Below are positions 8,651-16,480 of a DNA stretch of 41,522 nt, piece by piece (position 1 is the stretch's first letter; each line of letters begins with the position of its first letter). A program made the position numbers and the translations under genes. The notes below the pieces were generated by a model. The model ran no database searches, had not been told where the DNA came from, and worked only from the letters and a program-made list of their open reading frames with translations. Source of the DNA: Desulfobacula sp. Its GTDB lineage: Bacteria; Desulfobacterota; Desulfobacteria; Desulfobacterales; Desulfobacteraceae. The stretch covers positions 1 to 41,522 of the forward strand of contig JAKIUJ010000012.1 in NCBI GenBank assembly GCA_021647625.1, read 5' to 3'.

Positions 8651-10914
8651 AATTTTTTTTAATCGTCTTATTGTCAATTATGATTATGTCTGGGTGTAGC
8701 GATGGAATTGATGATATTTCTCTTATTGAAAAAGGGGATCTTGCATTTGCCAGAAGAGATTATGCCATAGCTGCGACTATCTGGAATAATGCCTATAGGA
8801 AAGATCCAAATAATTCAAACCTAATGGAAAAACTTGCTGAATGTTATATAAGGTTGGGTAGATTAGAAAGAGCTAAGCTTGTTTTGCAAAAAGCTATAGA
8901 GACCTTCCCAGGCAAGGTTGACATCCAAGTTCGTTTGGCTCAGTTGTTTGTTCTCACTTTGGATTTTTCTTCGGCTCAAGAAATAAGTGAAAAATTAGAA
9001 AAACAAGGGTTTAACAGCCCTGAATTTTTAATTTTAAAGGCAGATTTAAGCCTGATGAAAGATAACCGGGAGGCGGCCGAAAAATTCTACAGGAAAGCTG
9101 TTATCGTATCAAAAGATTCATTTCGAGCGCTCATGAAACTGGCCATTTTTCTTAAATCTGCAAATCGAGAAGAAGAATCGTTCGAAATTTTTTCAATTGT
9201 TCAAAGAAATAAGGTTCTTGACCCTAAAATTTTTCTGCTGACAGCAGATTATTATTTGTTGGGTAATGATTACCAAAATGCAGAGGCCTCCATAAAAAAT
9301 GCGATCAGGATAGAGCCCGAAGAAATCGGATTACAATACTATTTGCTCAATTTTTATATATCTATCGGCCAAAATGATAAGGCTGAGTCGCTTTTAAAAA
9401 GGATGCTTGAAATTCAGGATGATATGTATCTATGGATGACGCTTGCAGATCTTTATTTAATCAATGGTCGGTACGATAAAGCTGAAGGGATAATCCTGAA
9501 ACTCAAAAAGATCCGGCAAGCAAAAACTGCAGGATTTGAATTGTTGCAAGGTAAATTTTGGTTATATTCCGGCCAGCCGGTATTTGCTACCTCTCACTTT
9601 AAATCGGCGCTTTCCTTAAAACCCGGATTAGTAAATACGCGATATTATCTTGGGCTTACGCATTTAATTAATGGAAAAATTAAGTTGTCAGAGAATAGCC
9701 TTTCCCAGACACTTCTAATTCAACCAAGTCACCATCATGCCCAGCTTCTTATTTCCGAGCTTCTTTATAAAAAAAAAGAATATGAACTGTCATTAAGTTA
9801 TCTTACTCAATTTTTAGCTAAATATCCCGAGGATTTTACAGGGCTTGTACTCAAAGGGCTTAATCTGCTTGGACAAAACAAATATTTAAGAGCAAAAAAA
9901 CAATTTCAAAAAGCCCAGACTTTAAGCCATGATAAGCAATATATAGCCCACTATTACACAGGACTCTCAAATGAAAAATTAAAAAATTTTAAAGAGGCAT
10001 TAAAAAATTATTCTTCTATTTTAAAAACGCATCCTCATTTAATTGATGTTTCATATCGATATTGCTTGATGCTTTTAAAAAATGGGAAACAAAAAAATGT
10101 TCAAGACTTCATTGCTCAAAGACTGGCATCCGGAAGCCAATCTCCTGAATTTTATTATATATTTGCAAAAGTGGCTGCTAAAATGGGCGCCATACCCGAA
10201 CAAGAAAAATTGTTAAAAAAAGCAATTGAACTGGACGACAGTGCAAGCTTTTTATTTTTGGAGCTTTCGACTCTTTATAAAAACAGTAAAAAATTTAAAG
10301 ACTCAAAAATGATTTTGGAAAAATGTACTCAGTTAAATCCATATTATGAAGAGGCCTGGCTTGCTCTAAGTCAAAGCTATCTTGAAAGTCGGGATATACA
10401 AACAGCTTTAAAAATTTTAGAGAACGGGTTTGAGAAATTTAAGGACTCGCCTCTGTATCAGAGCAACATTGCCTGGTTATATTTAGAAAATGAAAAAGAG
10501 ATGAATAAAGCATTGGATTTGGCTCAAAAGGCCTATGAAAAAATGCCGGACAACCTTGCTGTTGCTGATACACTAGGGTGGGCCTATTATCACAAGAGAA
10601 TATTTTCCCAAGCCACTTGGTTATTATCAGATATTGAAAAAAAAGCACCCGATAATGGGTATATACAGTATCACCTTGGGATGACATACTATCAGCAGGG
10701 TAACTTTGAAAAGGCCACTGTACATCTCAATAAAGCGAAAATTTCCAAGGTGTTCAATTCTTTTTCAATGGAAATTGACAATGCATTATCCGATTTAAAA
10801 AATAAGGAAAACCTGTCAACGGATAAACCATCGATTGAGCAAAATTCTATCATTGAATTTCCAAAATCCAATGATACGGAAAATGATCTGCTTGAGCCCC
10901 AGTGGATGCAATAA
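8647..10914 (+). CDS. Second large TPR-repeat lipoprotein (PrsT-like)
   Basis: A 755-residue lipoprotein with signal sequence and lipobox MSGC (cysteine at residue 17, followed by S), then serial tetratricopeptide repeats to about residue 710 (for example AIETFPGKVDIQVRLAQLF, YYLGLTHLINGKIKLSENSL and YHLGMTYYQQGNFEKATVHL) and a short low-complexity tail. Size and repeat layout mirror the divergent TPR lipoprotein at 5432-7717, so the two are likely paralogs. The start overlaps the previous stop by four bases. Such proteins in PEP-CTERM and exopolysaccharide loci are thought to scaffold envelope complexes. Here it probably works with the ExeA-OmpA ATPase downstream (inference). Confidence 0.87.
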   Translation: MKFFLIVLLSIMIMSGCSDGIDDISLIEKGDLAFARRDYAIAATIWNNAYRKDPNNSNLMEKLAECYIRLGRLERAKLVLQKAIETFPGKVDIQVRLAQLFVLTLDFSSAQEISEKLEKQGFNSPEFLILKADLSLMKDNREAAEKFYRKAVIVSKDSFRALMKLAIFLKSANREEESFEIFSIVQRNKVLDPKIFLLTADYYLLGNDYQNAEASIKNAIRIEPEEIGLQYYLLNFYISIGQNDKAESLLKRMLEIQDDMYLWMTLADLYLINGRYDKAEGIILKLKKIRQAKTAGFELLQGKFWLYSGQPVFATSHFKSALSLKPGLVNTRYYLGLTHLINGKIKLSENSLSQTLLIQPSHHHAQLLISELLYKKKEYELSLSYLTQFLAKYPEDFTGLVLKGLNLLGQNKYLRAKKQFQKAQTLSHDKQYIAHYYTGLSNEKLKNFKEALKNYSSILKTHPHLIDVSYRYCLMLLKNGKQKNVQDFIAQRLASGSQSPEFYYIFAKVAAKMGAIPEQEKLLKKAIELDDSASFLFLELSTLYKNSKKFKDSKMILEKCTQLNPYYEEAWLALSQSYLESRDIQTALKILENGFEKFKDSPLYQSNIAWLYLENEKEMNKALDLAQKAYEKMPDNLAVADTLGWAYYHKRIFSQATWLLSDIEKKAPDNGYIQYHLGMTYYQQGNFEKATVHLNKAKISKVFNSFSMEIDNALSDLKNKENLSTDKPSIEQNSIIEFPKSNDTENDLLEPQWMQ

Positions 10915-11027
10915 AAACACAAAATAAAATTATCTTGAGATTTTTATTGTTAGAAGGTAAGTTTTATATATTCGTATCGCCTTGAATCAATTTTAATATT
11001 GCTGTTTCATTTACCGGAGATAGAAAT

Positions 11028-11606
11028 ATGAACAAAAATATACAGAATCCGTTATTCAAAAAAGGCATCTGGATTAAAGAGCAACAGGGACGTCTTACGA
11101 TGGGATCTTTGGAAGGAAATGACAATGGCCCCATGGTTCTGCCGGATGATTTATGTTCACGTATTTTTGAATTCGAAAATGATATGATTGAAGCGCTTTA
11201 TGGTGATCAAAAAATTCCATTTAATCCCGAGATCATTGACATTGAAAAAATGTTGGCCGATATCAAAACAAAATTTAGCAAATACAATTTACGTATTTCA
11301 TTTTCCGGATCGCCTGATTATATTTTTAAAGGGGATTATTATGATATATTTAATATATTTGAAAAATTGGTGTTAAGCTCATTGTCAGGTGCTTCAAAAA
11401 AAGATACCGAGCCCTTGATCTATATTAACGCTTCTGTATTGGAAAACCATCTTTGTATTATCTACAGGGATGCTGAATCCTGCTCCAACCCTTCCTCGCT
11501 AAAAGAGGAAATCGATTTTATTAAAATACATTTAAAAGGTGAAATCAGTTATAAAGCCCCTGCTTTAAAAAAAGCATACTATGATATTATGATACCGTCG
11601 AAATAG
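11028..11606 (+). CDS. Hypothetical protein with degenerate HATPase-like C-terminal half
   Basis: A 192-residue soluble protein with a GGAG site before the ATG. The C-terminal half (about residues 100-190) follows the outline of a histidine-kinase ATPase domain: a helix at the N-box position (DIFNIFEKLVLSSL), a strand PLIYINASVLENHLCIIYRDAE at the G1 position, then IDFIKIHLKGEISYKA and a final strand YYDIMIPSK like the usual F.I.LP ending. The N-box asparagine and the DxGxG glycines are absent, so ATP binding looks unlikely. It may be a structural or binding relic of a sensor kinase. This is fold-level inference and could be wrong. It lies inside the envelope gene set, 113 bases after the TPR gene and 286 before the coiled-coil gene. 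Confidence 0.65.
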   Translation: MNKNIQNPLFKKGIWIKEQQGRLTMGSLEGNDNGPMVLPDDLCSRIFEFENDMIEALYGDQKIPFNPEIIDIEKMLADIKTKFSKYNLRISFSGSPDYIFKGDYYDIFNIFEKLVLSSLSGASKKDTEPLIYINASVLENHLCIIYRDAESCSNPSSLKEEIDFIKIHLKGEISYKAPALKKAYYDIMIPSK

Positions 11607-11892
11607 TTGCGGATACCGCAAAAACAGGGCTAACACAGGTAAATTTTTTATATTTATGATTTCAGGTAGTTGCGGTTTGAAGGTAAATCCAAATGAAATT
11701 ATCGTTTTGCATAAGTTCCGTAAAACATTTGTACCAAATGCATTACGGTATCTGTAAAACAAAAAATTGAAAATCATGCCGGGGTTACATGCGTTTACCC
11801 TGCGCAAAAGTACTGAATTACTTGATTGATACAAGGTTATAAGATATGGTTTGCTTCAGAATTTTAACTAACTGATGTGAAATTGTAGAGCC

Positions 11893-13050
11893 ATGAAATT
11901 TTTTCCATTAAAAATAGCCATCACCTGTTTGCTGTTAACACCAATTCTTTATGTATTAACACTCTCCATTTGTGAAAATCAATTTGATAAAAGATATTCC
12001 GATCAAATTCAAAATATCTTGATTGGAGATACAAAACCCTTATTGGACGGATCTGTCCATCTCGAAGAACAGATCGCAATGAATATTGATAGATTTCTTA
12101 GAAATGATTTTAAGGTTGAAAAAGCCGGGTTAGCTATTAAAGTCAGGGTAATCACACAGTCAGGCAAGATAATTTATCCAATATTCCTTGATGTTGATTC
12201 TCTTGAAAAAAATTTAGATCATGGTTTTGATTCAGATATTATTGGCAAAAAAAATTTTGACATTCTAAATAATGGTCTCGAGATAAAAATTGAAACCAAT
12301 TTAAATCACGGCTCGCTTATAAGTAATGCAATCTTAATATTTTATTGCGGTATTTCATTCGGCATTTTTTTTATTTTTTATAGTATCGGCAGTTCCAAAG
12401 CAGAGAAGGAAACAGAAAAGAAAACTCAGATTATTACTGATTTAATGAAGGAAGAGGAATCTTACAAACAAATATTAAAGGATCTAAAAAAAGATCGCCA
12501 AGGGTTGTTTGAAAATATTAAAATTCTCAATTCAAAGTATCAAAACGATATTACAAAGGCAAAGGTAAATGAAGATGAACTTTTTGAAGAGATTATTTCT
12601 TTAGAGGCGCAGCTCAAATCATTTATTGACTTAAAACGAAGCCGGGAAACTGAGATATCCGAACTAAAATCAAAGGTCCAAAAATTTGAGCGCCGAAAAA
12701 GTCCTAAACACAAACGTCATGAATTTGAATTTTACGAAAAACGATTCACAGCACTTTATCGAAGTATCAAGATGGACCGTAAGGCTCTATCCGGTTTCTT
12801 AAAGTTAAATGAAGATCAACAAATAAAAGCAGAAGAGCTCATTCATCTGCTTGATAGAAACATTGATAAGATTGTTATCAAACGAAAGGTTTTTTCTGGT
12901 AAAAAACATAGAACAGCTTGTTTTGAAGTCTTGTTCGCATACAATGGACGCTTGTATTTTAGAAAGAATAAAAATAATAAGACAGATGTTTTGGTAATTG
13001 GTACGAAAAACACACAATCAAAAGATATGGAATTTTTACACCACCTATAA
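11893..13050 (+). CDS. Membrane-anchored coiled-coil protein with RelE-like C-terminal domain
   Basis: A 385-residue protein with a clear layout. A first membrane helix is at about residues 8-27 (ITCLLLTPILYVLTLSI), a periplasmic part of about 115 residues follows, and a second membrane helix is at about 143-166 (ILIFYCGISFGIFFIFYSI). Then comes a charged coiled coil at about 170-270 in the cytoplasm. The C-terminal domain (about 325-385) reads IVIKRKVFSGKKHRTACFEV, LYFRKN, VLVIGTKNTQ, which resembles the strands of RelE/ParE-fold proteins (FE..F...GRLYFR...VLVIGTK). I do not recognise a named family. The next gene starts 4 bases after its stop. The topology suits a signal-transmitting or docking partner of the following ATPase (inference). 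Confidence 0.7.
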   Translation: MKFFPLKIAITCLLLTPILYVLTLSICENQFDKRYSDQIQNILIGDTKPLLDGSVHLEEQIAMNIDRFLRNDFKVEKAGLAIKVRVITQSGKIIYPIFLDVDSLEKNLDHGFDSDIIGKKNFDILNNGLEIKIETNLNHGSLISNAILIFYCGISFGIFFIFYSIGSSKAEKETEKKTQIITDLMKEEESYKQILKDLKKDRQGLFENIKILNSKYQNDITKAKVNEDELFEEIISLEAQLKSFIDLKRSRETEISELKSKVQKFERRKSPKHKRHEFEFYEKRFTALYRSIKMDRKALSGFLKLNEDQQIKAEELIHLLDRNIDKIVIKRKVFSGKKHRTACFEVLFAYNGRLYFRKNKNNKTDVLVIGTKNTQSKDMEFLHHL

Positions 13051-13054
13051 TTTT

Positions 13055-14905
13055 ATGTATACTTCATTTTATAATTTAAAAAGAAAACCGTTTCAAATCA
13101 GCTCAGACCCTGACTTTATGTGGTTTGGCGAGAAGCATAAAGAAGCCCTTGCAACGCTTAAATACGGAATATTGGATAATAAAGGGTTCTTATTGTTAAC
13201 AGGAGATGTTGGAACCGGTAAAACCACCTTGATTAATTCACTTATCCAAAGTCTGAGCAATGATGTTATATGCACTTCCGTTCCGGACCCAGGATTGGAA
13301 AAAATGGATTTTTTTAACTATATTGCCGAAGCATTTGGCATGGAACAGGAATTTTCAACAAAAGGGAAATTTATAGTTCATTTCAGGAAATTTCTACTCC
13401 AGGCCAATGAAAACAATAAAAAAGTGTTGCTGATAATCGATGAAGCTCAATTGTTAACCCAGGAAATGCTCGAAGAGATTCGCTTGTTGTCTAATATAGA
13501 AAAGGTAGATGCCAAATTAATTAATATCTTTTTTGTAGGACAAAATGAGTTTAACGAAATTTTGAACAGAGAGCAAAACCGTGCCGTCCGCCAAAGACTT
13601 ACTTTAAACTATAATATTGATCCATTAACGCCTGACGAAACAGCCGAGTATATAAAACATCGTTTAGCTGTTGCCGGTACTACCCATATGATTTTTGATG
13701 AATCCGCAACCCAGGAAGTTTTTATGTACTCGGGTGGCTTTCCAAGACGAATCAATGTTATCTGTGACCATTCTTTATTGTCCGGATATGTAAATGATCA
13801 TAAGATTATTAATAATTCCATTGTGAGCGAATGTGCAATAGAATTAAAAATACCAGCCCATATTCAAAATAGAGATCTCAATGGTTTTGCAGCGTACCAT
13901 GAAAGAAAACCACCACCAAAAATACCAAGCCGGCAAACCATTATACCGCCAAAACAATATATTGAGAAAACACAACAATATGTAGAAGAACCACATCGAA
14001 AAAAGGATTCCAAAGTTCTGGGCAGGGTCATTTTGTTTTTGTTTTTGATTTTGACCCTTTTCGCATGGTTTTTTCTTTTTCCGCAAGACCTGCGTTATTC
14101 AACGGATATATTAAACAAGAATTTTAGCACATTAAAATATAATATTAGTCGATTAATTCCAGAACCCTATTTATCTTTTTTTTCAAAGAAATCTGATGAG
14201 GTTCCCCCCCGGGACGAAGTGCCGAACCTACCAAATAACAAAATAGAACAAATAGTAACACAGGGTGGAAATCCCGCTGGAGAAATATTTGATAAAAAAA
14301 AAACAACCAATAAGATTATTAACACTGACTCAGTGACTGATGCAGTCACTGAAATACATCCAATACAGGATGATTTTCTTAAAAAGACGATTAAAACCAA
14401 AATACGTGACTCAGAAGATACAAACAAATCTGTATCGGTACTGGAAAATGAAGAGCAAACACAGTCAAAATCAAATTTGCAATTTCATCAAATAAATGAA
14501 GCTGCCTCACCCCAGGCAATAACCAATACACTAAAAATAGAACCTCAAATAAAAAAAATTCTTCCGCTACCTGACGATAAAGTGATTATACGATTTCAAT
14601 ACAATACCAATGATTTTACTGAAGAAGGATTTAAAAAATTGGCCTTATATTCTGATATTTTAGCGATGCATCCGGAAGCAAGCATTCTGGTTTCAGGGTA
14701 TACCGATTCTGCTGGATATCAAAAATATAATCGAAAGCTTTCTGAATTCAGAGCAAATATTGTAAAAAGTTTTTTAATGGGGAGGGGTATCAAAAACGAA
14801 CAGGTTGAAATTCGGGGATTAGGGAGTAAAAATCCTATTGAGAGTAACGATACCGCCTGGGGCCGAACAATGAACCGCCGGGTCGAAATAGAGGGTAAAC
14901 AATAG
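13055..14905 (+). CDS. ExeA/GspA-type AAA ATPase fused to membrane helix and OmpA peptidoglycan-binding domain
   Basis: A 616-residue protein starting at ATG 13055 (MYTSFYNLKRKPFQISSDPD, the normal ExeA / XrtA-associated ATPase start); the in-frame extension to 12998 only overlaps the previous gene. Residues 1-275 are the AAA domain with Walker A GDVGTGKTTL (about 49-58), Walker B LLIIDEAQLL (about 127-136) and PRRINVICD. A membrane helix is at about 325-345 (VILFLFLILTLFAWFFLFP), followed by a low-complexity periplasmic linker. Residues about 505-615 are an OmpA C-terminal domain with SGYTDSAG and NRKLSEFRANIVKSFL, keeping the Asp and Arg that bind diaminopimelate. So a cytoplasmic ATPase is tied across the inner membrane to peptidoglycan. 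It ends the plus-strand operon. Homologs serve type II secretion (ExeA) or PEP-CTERM/exopolysaccharide loci. Confidence 0.88.
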   Translation: MYTSFYNLKRKPFQISSDPDFMWFGEKHKEALATLKYGILDNKGFLLLTGDVGTGKTTLINSLIQSLSNDVICTSVPDPGLEKMDFFNYIAEAFGMEQEFSTKGKFIVHFRKFLLQANENNKKVLLIIDEAQLLTQEMLEEIRLLSNIEKVDAKLINIFFVGQNEFNEILNREQNRAVRQRLTLNYNIDPLTPDETAEYIKHRLAVAGTTHMIFDESATQEVFMYSGGFPRRINVICDHSLLSGYVNDHKIINNSIVSECAIELKIPAHIQNRDLNGFAAYHERKPPPKIPSRQTIIPPKQYIEKTQQYVEEPHRKKDSKVLGRVILFLFLILTLFAWFFLFPQDLRYSTDILNKNFSTLKYNISRLIPEPYLSFFSKKSDEVPPRDEVPNLPNNKIEQIVTQGGNPAGEIFDKKKTTNKIINTDSVTDAVTEIHPIQDDFLKKTIKTKIRDSEDTNKSVSVLENEEQTQSKSNLQFHQINEAASPQAITNTLKIEPQIKKILPLPDDKVIIRFQYNTNDFTEEGFKKLALYSDILAMHPEASILVSGYTDSAGYQKYNRKLSEFRANIVKSFLMGRGIKNEQVEIRGLGSKNPIESNDTAWGRTMNRRVEIEGKQ

Positions 14906-14953
14906 CAAAATTCCGTGAAAATTCCCTTAGTTTGGCTTAGTTTGGTGGGATTC

Positions 14954-14999
14954 AAAAAAAGGCTGATAAGCAAAAATTGTCTATCAGCCTTGTGTTTTA
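14954..14999. terminator. Hairpin terminator after the ExeA-OmpA gene / tRNA remnant
   Basis: Arms AGGCTGATA (14960-14968) and TATCAGCCT (14982-14990) are perfectly complementary. On the minus strand the hairpin is followed by a run of seven T, so it would end transcription coming from the tRNA-Lys fragment. On the plus strand a weaker TTGTGTTTT follows and could end the envelope operon. Confidence 0.7.
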
Positions 15000-15045
15000 T
15001 GGTGGTCCGTCAGGGAGTCGAACCCGGGACCTACTGATTAAGAGT
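14986..15045 (-). repeat. 3' half of tRNA-Lys(CTT): island attachment-site copy
   Basis: These 60 bases match 17334-17393 at 59 positions; the one difference is at 15006 (T against G at 17354). The repeat covers the 3' flank, encoded CCA, acceptor strand, T arm, variable loop and anticodon loop, then homology ends abruptly at the anticodon stem. A tRNA 3' half duplicated at the far end of an insert is the classic product of integration at a tRNA gene. It cannot make a tRNA because the 5' half is missing. Confidence 0.8.
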
Positions 15046-15180
15046 TGGTTGTTTGATTCTTTATTAATATGTGTTTGTGGCTTTTTCGGTGTAAAACTCG
15101 GTGCTGTTTTATCAAATATTTTCAAGTCTTATTGTATCCTTATATCAACCCTTTTTTTCTAAATTGAAATAGATTCAGTA

Positions 15181-15525
15181 TTATAATTTGGTGGACTGAA
15201 CCCGCTGGATCATGTTCGCCACTTCATTGCTTTCATGAATAATTCCCAACCGGACCTCGGGGTGTTTATTTCGAAAGACTCTAAAGATTTGATCGGCGAA
15301 TGCTTGCCCGATTTGTTTGACACCTACAAAATCTAAAACAACCTCAGTAAATTTGTCAAACCGAGTGATGAGCCGTTTAGCCTGGGATTTTGATATTAAG
15401 GATTCCCCTTCATGCTCCATAAGCTTTACCGGGATAAGAGTTTTATGAAAACTTGGATCTTTATCAGGATCTGCATATTCATTAAAAATGTTGATTAGTT
15501 CTGTTTGAGAATTTTTTTTATTTCC
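15181..15525 (-). pseudogene. C-terminal remnant of a DUF4325 (STAS-like) ATP-binding protein
   Basis: The frame ends at 15181 and shows the DUF4325 signature: LISKSQAKRLITRFDKFTEV, VVLDFVGVKQIGQAFADQIF and VFRNKHPEVRLG. An ATG at 15420 would give a 79-residue protein, but the same frame continues upstream with recognisable family sequence (FNEYADPDKDPSFHKTLIPVKLM), so the true protein was longer. Full family members carry a helix-turn-helix and histidine-kinase-type ATPase domain before DUF4325; that part is missing and no start with a ribosome binding site is visible. I read it as a 5'-truncated gene inside the decayed island. A short functional product from 15420 is possible but unlikely. 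Confidence 0.6.
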
Positions 15526-15730
15526 CCAATATCTTAAGATAAAACAAATAACTATATTAATTTTTAAAAGTAAAGATAAGCCGTAACTTTAAGAATGTAA
15601 AGTGAAAATAAATGTCATTTTGGGAATAACAAATTTCAACATCTCACTAAACTATAAATTTAATCATCTGAGCACCTTCAGGACTCTTTACCTCTGAGAA
15701 GTTCCGTGACACTTTGAGCCCAGGATTTTA

Positions 15731-15955
15731 CTACCCAGGGCCTTTACCTGATAGTTCATAAACAAGGCGCATTTCCGTGCCGGGATATTTCATTTCAGCT
15801 TCATTCAGGTGGTTAAAAAGCTGTTTTATTTTCCTGTTTGCAGCAGGCCTTGATGCATTGTGGACCCTCACAAGCAATAAATCATTTTCCGGCTGTGGCA
15901 AAATATCAGCTTCTGTTACATAAAGATCCTGGAGTAGGCTACGGGCTGCTGCCAT
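15731..15955 (-). pseudogene. Possible C-terminal fragment of a transposase
   Basis: A 74-residue frame ending in TAG at 15731. Its sequence (YVTEADILPQPENDLLLVRV, then NRKIKQLFNHLNEAEMKYPG and MRLVYEL) resembles the tail of large transposase-like proteins, where a TLxVRxH strand and a FPGTxLRLVYEL end are typical. That resemblance is from memory and not secure. The ATG at 15955 has no ribosome binding site and abuts the group II intron remnant, which starts on the other strand at about 15954, so the gene was probably cut there. Alternatively it is an unknown small gene. Confidence 0.45.
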
Positions 15956-16186
15956 GTGTTACGGGAAGCACTGGCGCTATACCCGAACTAAAGTCCGCAA
16001 TCTTCTCAAATTAGGGACCTCCAAAAGACAGGCCATCATGACATCACTCAGCCGCAGGGGCCATGGCATCTTTCCAGAACCATGGCTGCACAATCCGGTA
16101 TGACCAACAAAAGGCTGGCTGAACAAGGGTTAATATCTGTCAAAGAACAGTGGGTGAAAATATATTACCCGGCTACGGCCCGGTAA
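15954..16186 (+). pseudogene. Group II intron reverse transcriptase/maturase, 3' fragment with a frameshift
   Basis: Translation from 15954 reads CYGKHWRYTRTKVRNLLKLG, then TSKRQAIMTSLSRRG, the maturase C-terminal pattern (WR..RT....LLKLG....A......G.W). At about 16062-16064 the frame breaks. One missing base in the CATGG stretch restores WHLSRTMAAQSGMTNKRLAE and then GLISVKEQWVKIYYPATAR up to the TAA at 16184-16186, also typical of these proteins. The first four fifths of the maturase is absent. It is therefore a dead fragment whose 5' side was replaced at the junction near 15955. The identification rests on recalled family motifs, but both frames match in register. Confidence 0.7.
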
Positions 16187-16260
16187 CTTTGGTGAACCGC
16201 CCTATGCGGACCCGCTTGTGGGGTGGGGGCTGGGGGATTAAAACCCCAGGCTACCCGATT
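16187..16260 (+). mobile_element. Group II intron 3' end (domains V-VI remnant)
   Basis: Directly after the maturase stop come GTGAACCGCC, TGCGGACCCGC and a GGGGTGGGGG stretch, matching the outline of bacterial group II intron domain V, then the domain VI-like hairpin CTGGGG-ATTAAAA-CCCCAG and an ending CTACCCGAT, the usual 3' terminus. The intron end lies within about three bases of the stop codon of the antitoxin gene on the opposite strand, which probably marks the original insertion site. Without its 5' domains the RNA cannot splice. Confidence 0.6.
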
Positions 16261-16479
16261 CTACCGTTCTCTTCCTTCACGAATGATATCTACAATTTCA
16301 TGTGAAGTAATATTGGCATTAATTGATGGTATGTCTAAAGGAGAAGAAGCTATTTTTTCTGGAATTAATGCAAAAGTTCGCCCATCTTTTCTTCGAATTA
16401 AAACTTTTCCAGTATTTTCAGCTTGTTCAAGGACAATGGCAAGTTTTTGTCGTGCTTCTGAGTATGTATATACTTGCAT
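16261..16479 (-). CDS. Phd/YefM-family antitoxin
   Basis: A 72-residue protein, MQVYTYSEARQKLAIVLEQA with VLIRRKDGRTFALIP, the standard Phd fold: an N-terminal DNA-binding strand-helix region and a C-terminal toxin-binding helix (ITSHEIVDIIREGRER). Its GGAGG site lies in the last codons of the toxin gene and the start is one base after the toxin's stop, so the two are coupled. Unusually it is second in the operon, after the toxin. It should neutralise the PIN toxin and may repress the promoter at 16901-16929. The stop codon touches the group II intron end, but the frame is complete. Confidence 0.85.
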   Translation of the reverse strand: MQVYTYSEARQKLAIVLEQAENTGKVLIRRKDGRTFALIPEKIASSPLDIPSINANITSHEIVDIIREGRER

Positions 16480-16480
16480 T

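Noticed and set aside
2567-14905. A full PEP-CTERM/exosortase or exopolysaccharide locus
   Set aside because: The TPR lipoproteins and ATPase resemble parts of such loci, but no exosortase, glycosyltransferase, Wzx/Wzy or PEP-CTERM tail is visible here.
14977-15162. Plus-strand frame of 61 residues (start of the island)
   Set aside because: It reads through the antisense of the tRNA-Lys fragment (PSGSRTRDLLI is the usual false protein over tRNA 3' ends) and has no support as a gene.
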